Source of the DNA: Dyella sp. BiH032
GTDB taxonomy: Bacteria > Pseudomonadota > Gammaproteobacteria > Xanthomonadales > Rhodanobacteraceae
Length of the DNA stretch: 64,000 bases
Reading direction: 5' to 3'
Assembly (NCBI RefSeq): GCF_031954525.1
Contig: NZ_CP134867.1
Coordinates: forward strand, 3,100,001-3,164,000
Shown here: one piece after another, positions 1 to 7,873 of the stretch
How positions within the stretch are numbered: the stretch's first letter is position 1
Layout: the number at the start of each line of letters is the position of its first letter
Notes under the pieces: generated by a model
Seen by the model: the letters and a program-made list of their open reading frames with translations, nothing else
Told to the model about the DNA's origin: nothing
Database searches by the model: none
Position numbers and translations under genes: made by a program

Positions 1-227
1 ACGTCGGCCAGACCTACGCCTATGCGGCCGCGCTGCGCGACGCCGGGGTGCCGGAGGCAACGGTGGTCAAGCGGATACCGCCGGTGCGCACGCTCTTTGC
101 CCAGGGAACGACGGCGCGCATGCACCGGGACGACATCCGCAAGCTGTTCGAACGCCCGCAGATCACTCCCGCGCTCGCCTACGCCTACTGGCGCGACGGT
201 TGCCTGGAGCGCGAATCGCCGCCCTGA
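1..227 (+). CDS. 3' end of an unrecognised protein (partial)
   Basis: An open frame enters from the left edge (codons begin at base 3) and ends at a TGA at 225-227, giving 74 visible C-terminal residues. The tail is rich in Ala, Arg and aromatic residues (TYAYAAALR, FERPQITPALAYAYW) and ends in ESPP. I do not recognise a family. The same bases hold another open frame at 22-249, but the frame kept here has the more protein-like composition, although that does not prove it. The neighbouring SDR gene converges on it with a gap of about 185 bases in which I see nothing definite. Confidence 0.45.
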   Translation, partial: VGQTYAYAAALRDAGVPEATVVKRIPPVRTLFAQGTTARMHRDDIRKLFERPQITPALAYAYWRDGCLERESPP

Positions 228-413
228 GCGCATGTGGCTGCGTGCGTAGTTGGCAGCGCGCGACGACGCCTTTGCACACCCGGGTTGCCGCTAAATCGAC
301 AGCCTTGTCGTATCCGCAGCACGCGCTCATGTCCGCTCGCCGTGCACAGTGAATCGCGCCGGCGTGGCGGATGGACCGGCCCGATGGCACGGGCCGGCAC
401 CGTCAGTCCCGCC

Positions 414-1193
414 TCAGATCACCATGCCGCCCGAGACCTCGATGCGCTGCGCATTCACCCAGCGGTTCTCCTCCGACAGCAGCGAGGCGATCATCGGGCC
501 GATGTCGTCCGGCACGCCGGGACGGCCGAGCGCAGTCATCTCGGACACCTGCCGGTTGACTTCCGGGTTGTCGCGCACGATGCCGCCGCTGAAATCGGTC
601 TGCACCGCGCCCGGCGCCACCGTGTTCACGGCGATGCCACGGGAACCCAGTTCCTTGGCGAGGTAGCGCGTCAGCACCTCGACGGCTCCCTTCATGGACG
701 CGTACGAAGCACTGCCCGGGTATGAGAAACGCGTGAGCCCGCTGGACACGTTGACGATGCGTCCGCCGTCATTGATCAGCGGCAGCAGTTTCTGCGTGAG
801 AAAGAACACGCCCTTGAAGTGGACGCGGTAAAGACTGTCCAGGTCCTCCTCGGTGGTCTCGGCAATGAGTGCGTGATGCGAAGTGCCGGCGTTGTTGACG
901 AGGTAGTCGAAACGTTCCGCATCCAGCGCATCGAGCGCCTTGCGGACCTCGTGGACGAACACGTCGAACTCCCCCGTGTTGCCCGTATCCAGCGGCAGCG
1001 CGATGGCCTTGCGCCCGGCGGCGGCGGCCAGCTGCACTACTTCCGCGGCTTCTGCCTGGTTGGAGCGGTAGGTAAAGATGGCATCCACGCCGCGCCGAGC
1101 GAGGCTCAGTACGGTGTTGCGGCCCAGGCCGCGACTTCCGCCGGTGACGATGGCGATCTTCGTACCAGGCTTTTCTGTGGCGATGGCATTCAT
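414..1193 (-). CDS. SDR family NAD(P)-dependent oxidoreductase
   Basis: A 259-residue classical short-chain dehydrogenase/reductase. Visible hallmarks are the dinucleotide-binding glycine motif TGGSRGLG (residues 17-24), the NNAG motif (100-103), catalytic serine in NVSSG (about 149-150) and the YxxxK pair Y164/K168 in YASMK. The arginine after the glycine motif suggests NADP(H) preference, but the substrate cannot be told. The ATG at 1193 is chosen because the fold begins about ten residues later. An upstream in-frame extension to 1328 would overlap the promoter side of the divergent AraC gene. It lies head-to-head with the AraC regulator at 1355, a common arrangement in which the regulator controls the reductase; that link is inference. 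Confidence 0.9.
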   Translation of the reverse strand: MNAIATEKPGTKIAIVTGGSRGLGRNTVLSLARRGVDAIFTYRSNQAEAAEVVQLAAAAGRKAIALPLDTGNTGEFDVFVHEVRKALDALDAERFDYLVNNAGTSHHALIAETTEEDLDSLYRVHFKGVFFLTQKLLPLINDGGRIVNVSSGLTRFSYPGSASYASMKGAVEVLTRYLAKELGSRGIAVNTVAPGAVQTDFSGGIVRDNPEVNRQVSEMTALGRPGVPDDIGPMIASLLSEENRWVNAQRIEVSGGMVI

Positions 1194-1354
1194 GAGGCTT
1201 CTCCGTCTGGGGTATCGATGACGAAGAAGCTTAGGCACCCGGGGCGACGCGCCGAATGCCGGAAGCCACCCCATTCTTGCCTGATCCTGCTCGCGGCCCG
1301 GCGCACGGCCGGGCAATGGCGCTAGCATGCCGGCATCCGTTCGAGGACCGTCCC

Positions 1355-2242
1355 ATGCCGGACACGCTGGCCCAGATCGTCAAGCGATATACCGATGCCC
1401 ATGGCGGTGAAGGCCACGTGCTCACGCCGATCAAGGGGTTTTCCTTCATCCGCACGGACCTGCGCCGACAGCCCGCGCACATCGTGTTCAAGCCGGTGCT
1501 GTGCGTGGTGGTGCAAGGCGCCAAGTGCAGCATCTTCGGCGGCCGGCGCTTCGACTATCGCGCCGGCGAAGCCTTGGTGGTGAGCGTGGAAGTGCCCGGC
1601 CTCAGCCGCGTGGTCCGCGCCAGCGCGGCCGAGCCGTATCTCAGCGCCGTCATCGAATTCGACCCGGCGCTGATGCGCGAAGTCATGGAAGGCCTGCCGG
1701 CGCCGCCGGCCCTGTCTGGCCAGGTGCGACACGGCGTCTTCGTCACCCACTTCGATGGCGCCATGGCCGACTGCGTGCTGCGGCTCGCGCGACTGCTCGA
1801 CACACCGGAGGCCATCCCCATGCTGGCGCCTATGGCGCTGCGGGAACTGTATTACTGGCTGCTCACCGGGCCGCACGGCGGCGACGTGGCCGGCATGGTG
1901 TTGGGGAATGGGCATGCGCAGCGGGTGATCAAGGCGATCCATGTCCTGCGCGACCAGTTCGCCGGCACCGTGCGCATCGAAGACTTGGCCGCGATCGCGC
2001 GGATGAGCCCCTCGGCCTTCCACCGCCAGTTCAAGGCGCTGACCGCGATGACACCGCTGCAGTACCAGAAGCAACTTCGCCTGCTGGAAGCCCGCCATCT
2101 GATGCTGGCAGGCGTCGCCAATGCGGAAACCGCGGCGTACCAGGTGGGCTACGAAAGCCCATCGCAGTTCAGCCGGGAATATTCGCGCATGTTCGGCGCG
2201 CCGCCGCGCAGGGACGTGGTGGCGATGGAGACGACGGCGTAG
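1355..2242 (+). CDS. AraC family transcriptional regulator (AraC_N type)
   Basis: A 295-residue regulator. The N-terminal half (about residues 20-165) reads as the cupin-like AraC_N ligand domain (HIVFKPVLCVVVQGAK, then RAGEALVVSVEVP). The C-terminal hundred residues are a double helix-turn-helix (RIEDLAAIARMSPSAFHRQF, then AYQVGYESPSQFSREYSRMFG). The ATG at 1355 is preferred over an upstream one at 1256, whose extra 33 residues are low-complexity and do not resemble the family. It is divergent from the SDR gene with about 160 bases between starts, which probably holds the shared control region. Members of this subfamily often regulate an adjacent oxidoreductase; the effector is unknown. Confidence 0.9.
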   Translation: MPDTLAQIVKRYTDAHGGEGHVLTPIKGFSFIRTDLRRQPAHIVFKPVLCVVVQGAKCSIFGGRRFDYRAGEALVVSVEVPGLSRVVRASAAEPYLSAVIEFDPALMREVMEGLPAPPALSGQVRHGVFVTHFDGAMADCVLRLARLLDTPEAIPMLAPMALRELYYWLLTGPHGGDVAGMVLGNGHAQRVIKAIHVLRDQFAGTVRIEDLAAIARMSPSAFHRQFKALTAMTPLQYQKQLRLLEARHLMLAGVANAETAAYQVGYESPSQFSREYSRMFGAPPRRDVVAMETTA

Positions 2243-2257
2243 CCGGCCCGCAGCGGA

Positions 2258-2608
2258 TCAGGCTTCCGACCACACGGCCAGTTCGTAACCGTCCGGGTCG
2301 GTGAAGTGGAACCGCCGCCCGCCGGGGAACTCGAACAGGGGACGCACGATCTTTCCGCCCGCCGCTTCGATCGCGGTCTGTGTCGCCGCCAGATCATTTG
2401 AATACAGCACCACCAGGGCGCCGCCCGGCTTCGGCTCGCCATGAAAGAAGCCGCCGGTAAGCCGGCCGTCGCGGAATTCGCAGTAGTCCGGGCCGTAGTC
2501 CTGGAAAGTCCAGCCGAAGGCCTGGCCGTAAAAGCGCTTTGCTGCGGGGATCGAGGTGACGGCGAGTTCGAGGTAATCGATGCGGTGGTGCTGCTCAGAA
2601 CGCGGCAT
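2258..2608 (-). CDS. VOC family (glyoxalase/bleomycin-resistance fold) protein
   Basis: A 116-residue single-module VOC protein. It begins HRIDYLELAVTSIPAAKRFY, the usual first beta-strand with a metal-ligand-like position, and ends with FHFTDPDGYELAVWSEA, where the DPDGYE segment carries the typical C-terminal glutamate ligand. Such proteins act as metal-dependent dioxygenases, isomerases or sequestering proteins, and the substrate cannot be inferred. The ATG at 2608 fits the family start; an upstream extension to 2686 is not conserved-looking. It lies 78 bases downstream of the AraC gene at 2687-3406 on the same strand and may be co-transcribed with it. Confidence 0.85.
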   Translation of the reverse strand: MPRSEQHHRIDYLELAVTSIPAAKRFYGQAFGWTFQDYGPDYCEFRDGRLTGGFFHGEPKPGGALVVLYSNDLAATQTAIEAAGGKIVRPLFEFPGGRRFHFTDPDGYELAVWSEA

Positions 2609-2686
2609 GGAAAGTCTCCGGGTCAAGGTGGGCATGCCCCGAGCATACGAGGCCGACACGGACGCCGGCTTGGACAAAACGGCCAT

Positions 2687-3406
2687 TCACCGACCATGGT
2701 GCGCCACCAGCTCGCCCGGACTCAGTCCGGTCAGCTGCTGCGAGTCGCGCACGAGATGGGGTGCGTCCGCATAGCCGGCAGCCAGCGCCGCGGAAGTCAG
2801 GCTGGCGTGCCCGGGCGCCAGCCGCAGGAAGCGCTGCAGGCGCAGGATGCGGTCCAGTGTCTTGGGACCATAGCCGAAGGCATCCAGGCAATGCCGGCGC
2901 AGTGAGCGCTCGCTGTAGCCGAGCGTGGCGGCCAGTTCGGTGACGCGTACGCCTTCGCCACGGGCCAGGAACCGGAACAGTTGGCGCATACGGCCGTCCG
3001 GCTCGCCGGCCTGCCCGGCGCACCATGCCAGCATCGCGGCTGCGGGATCCTGCCCTTCGCCGATCACTCGCTCCAGACTCGCCCCGCGCTGGCCCCATAG
3101 ATCGGACATGGCAACCCGTTGGTCGGTCAGTTCGTGCAAGGGCAGACCGAGCAGACTGGCGCCTGCGCCGGGCGCCAGGCGCAGGCCGGTCAGCGTGAGA
3201 CCCGGCGTCAGGTGCGCCATGGCGGCCGCCGTGTCCGGTCCGGCGACGAACAGGCTGCGTCCGTCCCAGATCAAGTCGATGTGCCCATCCGGCAGTACAC
3301 GGACCGGCGCCACGCTCAGGCCCTGGCGGAACCGCCAGGTACACACCACCCGGCCGGCCAGCGCGGGCGGCGCGGGCTGCTCGAGGTAGGTCGAGACATC
3401 GGTCAT
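2687..3406 (-). CDS. AraC family transcriptional regulator (DUF6597-like N-terminus)
   Basis: A 239-residue regulator. The N-terminal part (PPALAGRVVCTWRFRQG, then LPDGHIDLIWDG) matches the beta-rich domain common in short AraC regulators that sit beside VOC or DNA-repair genes. The C-terminal part has two helix-turn-helix units (RVTELAATLGYSERSLRRH and LTSAALAAGYADAPHLVRDS). The ATG at 3406 is preferred, because upstream residues to 3463 are arginine-rich and overlap the space before the divergent acetyltransferase. It is followed on the same strand by the VOC gene, consistent with a two-gene unit. Confidence 0.87.
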   Translation of the reverse strand: MTDVSTYLEQPAPPALAGRVVCTWRFRQGLSVAPVRVLPDGHIDLIWDGRSLFVAGPDTAAAMAHLTPGLTLTGLRLAPGAGASLLGLPLHELTDQRVAMSDLWGQRGASLERVIGEGQDPAAAMLAWCAGQAGEPDGRMRQLFRFLARGEGVRVTELAATLGYSERSLRRHCLDAFGYGPKTLDRILRLQRFLRLAPGHASLTSAALAAGYADAPHLVRDSQQLTGLSPGELVAHHGR

Positions 3407-3516
3407 CCGGCAGTTGCCTCCCGAGCGGCGGCGTCGGATTAACGCCCTCGCCAGGATAGCCATGCGGCAGAGGCAACATGCAAGCTATGCCCGATCAACG
3501 ACCCGGAGCGCGCCGC

Positions 3517-3948
3517 ATGACCGTGACGATTTTCCATGCCGAGACCGACGACCAGATCGCGGCAAGTTTTGACGTCATGCGGCAGCTTCGCCCGCATCTG
3601 GAACCCGGGAGCTATGTACCGCTCCTGCGCGGCCTCATGGCGAGCGATGGACTGAAAATGCTCGTGCTGGCGGACGCGGGCGTGGTCAGGGCCGTGGCGG
3701 TCTATCGCTTCATGAACATGTTGTATTGCGGCCGGCTGCTCTACGTCGACGATCTCGTCGCCGACGAACAGGTGCGTTCCAAGGGTTACGGAACGCAACT
3801 GGTGGCCCGGCTCAAGGACGAGGCGCGGGCCAACGGCTGCAGCGAAGTCCAGCTCATTTCGCGGGTGATCCGTGAGCAGGCGCACCGCTTCTATTTCCGC
3901 CAGGGCTTCGGCATCGAGTGCTTTCATTTCCGCACGAAGGTGGGTTGA
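3517..3948 (+). CDS. GNAT family N-acetyltransferase
   Basis: A 143-residue GNAT-fold enzyme. The acetyl-CoA pyrophosphate loop is visible as VRSKGYGTQLV (R87, G90, G92), preceded by the beta-4 strand LLYVDDLVADE. The last quarter (AHRFYFRQGFGIECFHF) is the usual C-terminal strand-helix-strand with the aromatic YF-R-GF pattern. The substrate is unknown. The ATG at 3517 is chosen over 3478 because a GGAG lies eight bases before it and the family starts near TVTIFHAET. It is transcribed away from the AraC gene on the other strand. Confidence 0.88.
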   Translation: MTVTIFHAETDDQIAASFDVMRQLRPHLEPGSYVPLLRGLMASDGLKMLVLADAGVVRAVAVYRFMNMLYCGRLLYVDDLVADEQVRSKGYGTQLVARLKDEARANGCSEVQLISRVIREQAHRFYFRQGFGIECFHFRTKVG

Positions 3949-4451
3949 TCCTGGGGCACCGCAAGTCCGTACCGAAGGCGCCGCAGCCGCGTGGCTAGAG
4001 GCGCGGTGATGTTCGGTAATCGCCAAATGCTTGCGGAGCGATACCGCCATCGCCGTCAGCCGGAAAGCGCTTTGACCGACATCGCAACAGGCATGAGGTC
4101 GGCACTATCCGTGCATGGCAACTGCCGATACGCGCGGCTCGTCAGGCTTCACGCAAGTTGGCATCGGCATTCGGAATCGCAAAGGTCGCGAGCGACGAGT
4201 CCATGAAATGAGGCGATTTTCCGTCACGCAACACGTGAACGTTTGCCACGCATTCCTTGACGGAGCTGAAGCTCGAATTCACCTGCTTTTGGCAAAGTTT
4301 TGATCAAACCTTTGATGCACATCACATTCAGGCACTTGTGACTTCAAGCCCGGAAGCGCAAACCAGAGCTCGGCGCCCCTGGTGGCGCCGGTTGAAATGA
4401 GATGCCACCTTACGGCATCTTCCGAAACAGTTAGCAATGGAGGGGACGCAT
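3949..4451. other. Intergenic region without a convincing gene
   Basis: About 500 bases between the acetyltransferase stop and the small secreted protein. Short open frames exist on the plus strand, but they have no good ribosome-binding site and no protein-like pattern. A run around 4295-4325 is noticeably AT-richer (TTTTGATCAAACCTTTG) and could hold the promoter of the downstream gene, but I could not fit a convincing -35/-10 pair. Confidence 0.4.
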
Positions 4452-4916
4452 ATGCGGCATCTGCCGACTCGTGGTTTCAAGACGCTCGCAGCCATCGCGC
4501 TGCTGGCAGGGGTGGCGGTCGCCGGACCAGCCATGGCGAGCAACCGCGGCGCGACCGGCCTTGGCCAAGCGTGGCCCAACGCCCAGGACGTGAGTTCCAG
4601 CCCACGCTGGCACGTGTACGTGTTCGAGCGCGACGGTATTCGCTATATCCAGATCAACGATCTGAACGGCAACGTGCGCGCCGCCTTCGCGACCCAGGGC
4701 GGCAGCTTCCTGGTCCTTCCCATCGGCAGCGACGCCTCCCGCCTCGCCACGCCACAGGACCCGCAGCCGGCACCGGCCGACACGCAAGGCGAGATCGTCT
4801 ATCGCGACAGCGACGTGCAGCTCCAGGTCACGCCCCAAGCCAGCGGCATGACCACCCTGCAAGCCGTGGACGCCACCTGCAGCGACCCGGTGGAGTGCAG
4901 CTCGCGGGTCAACTGA
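4452..4916 (+). CDS. Small secreted protein of unknown function
   Basis: A 154-residue protein with a clear Sec signal peptide: basic n-region (RHLPTRGFK), hydrophobic core (LAAIALLAGVAVAG) and a predicted cut after AMA near residue 29. The mature part has a short predicted beta region (WHVYVFERDGIRYIQINDLNG, broken here at twenty-one residues by my reading) and a C-terminal CSDPVECSS segment whose two cysteines could form a disulfide. I do not recognise the family. The ATG at 4452 is preceded by a strong GGAGGGG ribosome-binding site. A Rho-independent terminator follows directly, so it is probably monocistronic. Confidence 0.75.
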   Translation: MRHLPTRGFKTLAAIALLAGVAVAGPAMASNRGATGLGQAWPNAQDVSSSPRWHVYVFERDGIRYIQINDLNGNVRAAFATQGGSFLVLPIGSDASRLATPQDPQPAPADTQGEIVYRDSDVQLQVTPQASGMTTLQAVDATCSDPVECSSRVN

Positions 4917-4935
4917 TTTTTTTGAAAGCGACAAG

Positions 4936-4964
4936 GGCGCGGGTGAGTAACCCGCGCCTTTTTT
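4936..4964 (+). terminator. Rho-independent terminator after the small secreted protein
   Basis: A perfect 9-bp stem (GGCGCGGGT with ACCCGCGCC), a 5-base loop and a run of six T follow the stop codon by about 20 bases. Confidence 0.9.
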
Positions 4965-5253
4965 GTGCGTGGATTGGAGGCCCGGCAGTGCTTGAAGATG
5001 CACTGCCGTACATCAGCCTATGGGCGTAATCGCAAGCCCCCGCCCCTCATCCCGCCTTCTCTCCCACGGGGACTACCTTCGGGTCGCCCGGCGGGGAGAA
5101 GGAGAAGTGCAGTACCGCGACAAGCAGCCAACCACCAAGCAAGAGCGAGCGAAGCGACGCTCCGTCGCGCTCTTGATCTGCCGGGTTCCCTTCGCGGCGG
5201 TGAGGGCTGGACGATCAGGCCGCCGCAGGCGGGCGGGGACAGGACGTCCCCGC

Positions 5254-5288
5254 CTTTTCGATTCGGGCAGGGATGCCCGATCGAAAAG
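5254..5288. repeat. Bulged stem-loop in copy A that covaries with copy B
   Basis: The left arm (16 bases) and right arm (15 bases) pair fully around a 4-base loop with one unpaired T at 5262. Compared with 21732-21766 in copy B, three base pairs have changed on both sides (5264:5279 C-G to A-T, 5263:5280 T-A to C-G, 5259:5283 C-G to T-A), and no change within the stem is uncompensated. Confidence 0.8.
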
Positions 5289-5361
5289 CCCGGCCAGCCC
5301 TCAACGCACCCGCAGCAGCGTAGGCTGCGGAGGGCGCCGCGCAGGGGGCCCTTCTTCTTGG

Positions 5362-5393
5362 TTACTTCTTCTTGGGCAAGCAAGAAGAAGTAA
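5362..5393. repeat. Perfect 13-bp inverted repeat equal to the IS30 target in copy B
   Basis: TTACTTCTTCTTG pairs with CAAGAAGAAGTAA around a 6-base loop (GGCAAG). In copy B the IS30-family element is inserted exactly at the first TTA of this hairpin. Confidence 0.9.
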
Positions 5394-5550
5394 CTCGCTC
5401 TCCGGCAGGAGAGCGAAAACCCTCGCCCCGCGAGGGGCGAGACAAGGCTGGCGATGAGGCGACATGAGAGGACGAGACGCCCCTTAGCGCCCGTTGGAGT
5501 TCGCAGGCTCACCCCAACCTACACTGCTCGCGCCAGCGCCATACCACCCC

Positions 5551-5587
5551 AAAAGCAAAAGGGCGAGGAAGCAACGCCCCCTCGCCC
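5551..5587 (-). terminator. Probable terminator of the MASE1-type sensor gene
   Basis: Read on the minus strand, an 8-bp stem (arms at 5561-5568 and 5580-5587) is followed by TTTTGCTTTT. It lies about 30 bases past the stop of the gene at 5619-7274. Confidence 0.65.
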
Positions 5588-5618
5588 CCATCAACACCGA
5601 TCAATCAACCAGAAAAAC

Positions 5619-7274
5619 TCAGGGCGCAGCCCGCGGCAAATCCGGTCGCGTCGACCGCAACGCATCATGCAGCAGCACCGTGATACGCAAGCCCAGCGGA
5701 TTCTCCCGCACATGCGCATCGCCACCGTAGATCTGCGCGCGTTCGCGGATCGTCTCGATGCCAAGGCCGCTGGTACCCAGCAGCGACATCGCCTTCTTGC
5801 ACTGCTCCTGGGCAAGACGCGTCCCGCCATCGGCCGACGAGGCACGGTGGCAATCCATGCGCATCACCACCCAGCGCTGTCCCTGGCTGTGTCCGCCGCG
5901 GATCACCAGATCTACGTGACGGGTCGGCTGCCGGCTCAACGCGCAGACCAGCGACTCGCCGGCCAGGCGATACAGCGCCATGTGCACGTCGGACGCCAGA
6001 TGGTCCAGGTCCTGGCCGATCAGCTCGCATTCGTAGGTGGCGCCCACGGCCGCCGCCGCCATCGCCACTGGGCCTTCGCGCAGCTGCACCGTGGAAGGTT
6101 CGCCCTGCTCACGCCACACGCGCGGGTAGAGCGCGTTGGTGAGGCGGTGCATCTCGTGCTGGGCCAGCGCTGCCTGGCGGGAATAAGCCCGCTCCTCGTT
6201 GGCGGGAATGCGGTCGCGCAGGCGATCCAGCAGGCGGTTCTGCATGTCGCGCATCGACTGGCGCACCTGCTCCAGCGCTTCGGCGGCGTGCTTCATGCGC
6301 TGCTCTTCCTGGTACAGGCCCTGCTGGGCGAGCAGCAGGCCGTATTCGCGGTCGACGCGCTCGCGGTTGGCGACCGCGTTCGTCGTCTCCGGGACGGCCA
6401 TGCGCTCGCCGAGCATCAGCAGCGTGGAGATCGCGAAGGCGATGATCGCCTGGGCCTGGATCACCGAGGGATCGCGCACGATGGTGGACGTGAGCGCCAC
6501 GGCGAAGCTCGCCGCAGCGCCGCCGAGGGCCGCGCCCTGCCAGCCATGGCGCAACGTCAGCCAGGCCACCGGCAGGAACATGGCGATCCGGCACACCTGC
6601 ATCGCATCGGCGTTGCCGCTGGCGTAGCCGAGCCAAGCCAGTGCGGAAAGCGGCAGCACTAGGCTCATGGCGCCGTCGCGCAGCAGCGCACTGTCGCGCA
6701 GCGAGGCCAGAGCCGAACCTGGGCGTACGGCGGTAAGCCACGAACGCGCGGCCAGCGCGAGCGGCGTAAGCGTCAGCGCGCCGAGGTAATTACCCAGGAA
6801 ATAACCGAAGACGATGCGTGCGGTCAGCACCGGCGCCGGCTGTCCGCCAGGCAGGTGCACCGAAGCCAGCGCCGCCACGTTGCCGGCCGTGGTCAGGACC
6901 GCGCAGGCCAGTGCCATGGTCAGCATCGGCGAAATGGATATGCGGCCGTCCGCCTGCACGATGGTCATGCGGCGACGGAACCAGGCTACCAGCGGCGCGC
7001 AAAGCGCAATGGGCGGAAAGGCGGCGAAGCTCGCCCAGGCCAGGCCGAAGTCGTCGTGGCACAACCAGGCCTGGTAGCCGACGGGAATCGCCTCGCCCAC
7101 GACGAGCGCGGGCCAGTAGCGCATGGGCACGAGGAGCAACGAAGCAAGCCGCAGACTCGCGGGGAGGTTCCAATTGGAGACCGACACGCTGCGAAGCGCG
7201 GCGTACACGGCCGCGTAGACGAGCGCCACCAGCAGGTGACGCCACCACGCGATCCGGATCGTTTCCTCCCGCAT
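5619..7274 (-). CDS. MASE1-like membrane sensor with a degenerate histidine-kinase core
   Basis: A 551-residue protein. The first 300 residues hold about eight hydrophobic segments in the pattern of MASE1 sensory domains. A coiled-coil-like linker follows (about 320-400), and the C-terminal part resembles a HisKA_3/HATPase kinase. The G-box-like segment SGLGIETIRERA is present near the end. The expected N-box is altered: ALYRLAGESLVCAL stands where family members usually have a paired asparagine. No convincing phospho-acceptor histidine motif is visible either; the nearest candidate is AQHEMHRLTNAL. It may therefore be a receptor or a regulatory partner, not an active kinase. The ATG at 7274 follows a GGGAGG box and is preferred over upstream starts to 7547. 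Confidence 0.7.
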   Translation of the reverse strand: MREETIRIAWWRHLLVALVYAAVYAALRSVSVSNWNLPASLRLASLLLVPMRYWPALVVGEAIPVGYQAWLCHDDFGLAWASFAAFPPIALCAPLVAWFRRRMTIVQADGRISISPMLTMALACAVLTTAGNVAALASVHLPGGQPAPVLTARIVFGYFLGNYLGALTLTPLALAARSWLTAVRPGSALASLRDSALLRDGAMSLVLPLSALAWLGYASGNADAMQVCRIAMFLPVAWLTLRHGWQGAALGGAAASFAVALTSTIVRDPSVIQAQAIIAFAISTLLMLGERMAVPETTNAVANRERVDREYGLLLAQQGLYQEEQRMKHAAEALEQVRQSMRDMQNRLLDRLRDRIPANEERAYSRQAALAQHEMHRLTNALYPRVWREQGEPSTVQLREGPVAMAAAAVGATYECELIGQDLDHLASDVHMALYRLAGESLVCALSRQPTRHVDLVIRGGHSQGQRWVVMRMDCHRASSADGGTRLAQEQCKKAMSLLGTSGLGIETIRERAQIYGGDAHVRENPLGLRITVLLHDALRSTRPDLPRAAP

Positions 7275-7820
7275 AGCCTCCCTCCCCGTCGTCGCCATCA
7301 TCCTCCGCCCGCCTCTATCGGCCATCACTCGTTGCGTGTGCACCCTGGGCTCTGCGTGGATCGCCCCCGACGCCGCAGGCCCGAAATGAATGATCGGACG
7401 AAAAAGCCTGTGCGTTACATCGCCAAACCGGCAAGAAGGAGGCAAGACTCGAAATGTGTGATGCGCCTCACGCTCAGATCGCTCCTTGGGCGGTGGCGTG
7501 ACGGAAGTCAGGAAGAATCCTCTTGGCCCCGGTGCCCATTTTGCCACGCGTGGCGCGCCAGCGTGCGCAAACTTAGATACCTCTTACCTTTGCCCTAGGT
7601 ATGAAAGAACCATGCCATGGCGACTGGATAGACCATTGGCCATAGGAATAATTCCGACCGATGCCAACTTCCACCCGTGGAAGCCATCCATCACGCATCA
7701 GCTCGCCGGTCGCCAAGCGTTTATGGCGATAAATCCCGCTTGCACGGCGTTCGCAGGAACCTGCCGTATGCCGGCCGGTTCCGTGTAACGCGCATCGAGA
7801 CGACCGGTAGACAAATGGAC
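7275..7820. other. Intergenic region upstream of the sensor gene
   Basis: About 550 bases between the divergently reading MASE1-type gene and the end of the sulfate operon. It presumably carries the sensor promoter on the minus strand. An interrupted inverted repeat ATACCT...AGGTAT lies near 7577-7602. No open frame in it has a convincing start and composition. Confidence 0.4.
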
Positions 7821-7852
7821 GGCCAAAAGCGCCCCTCCGGGGCACTTTGGCC
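7821..7852 (-). terminator. Terminator of the sulfate transport operon
   Basis: An inverted repeat with a 7-bp outer stem (GGCCAAA/TTTGGCC) and a GC-rich core. Read on the minus strand it ends GGGGCGCTTTT. It lies just past the cysA stop at 7874. Confidence 0.75.
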
Positions 7853-7873
7853 GGGATGCGCCGGGAAAGGGAC

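Larger units (their letters stand above)
5041..5522. repeat. Dispersed multi-hairpin repeat, copy A (intact)
   Basis: A non-coding block repeated at 21551-23251, where an IS30-family element interrupts it. The two copies share long near-identical stretches. The block is built from successive stem-loops: a C/T-rich CCTTCT...AGAAGG stem near 5060-5110, CAAGAGC...GCTCTTG near 5140-5178, GGCGGGGAC/GTCCCCGCC at 5232-5254, a covarying stem at 5254-5288, a 13-bp stem at 5362-5393, GCTCTCC/GGAGAGC near 5398-5415 and CTCGCCCC/GGGGCGAG near 5423-5442. It ends in GCTCACCCCAACCTAC. It fills the space between two gene ends and has no credible coding frame. Its role is unknown. Confidence 0.85.

Noticed and set aside
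5020..5512. Open frames inside the dispersed repeat, both strands
   Set aside because: They differ between the repeat copies, lack start signals, and the sequence is explained by hairpins.
7573..7845. A 90-codon minus-strand frame past the sulfate operon
   Set aside because: No ribosome-binding site, mixed composition without a pattern, and it runs over the operon terminator.
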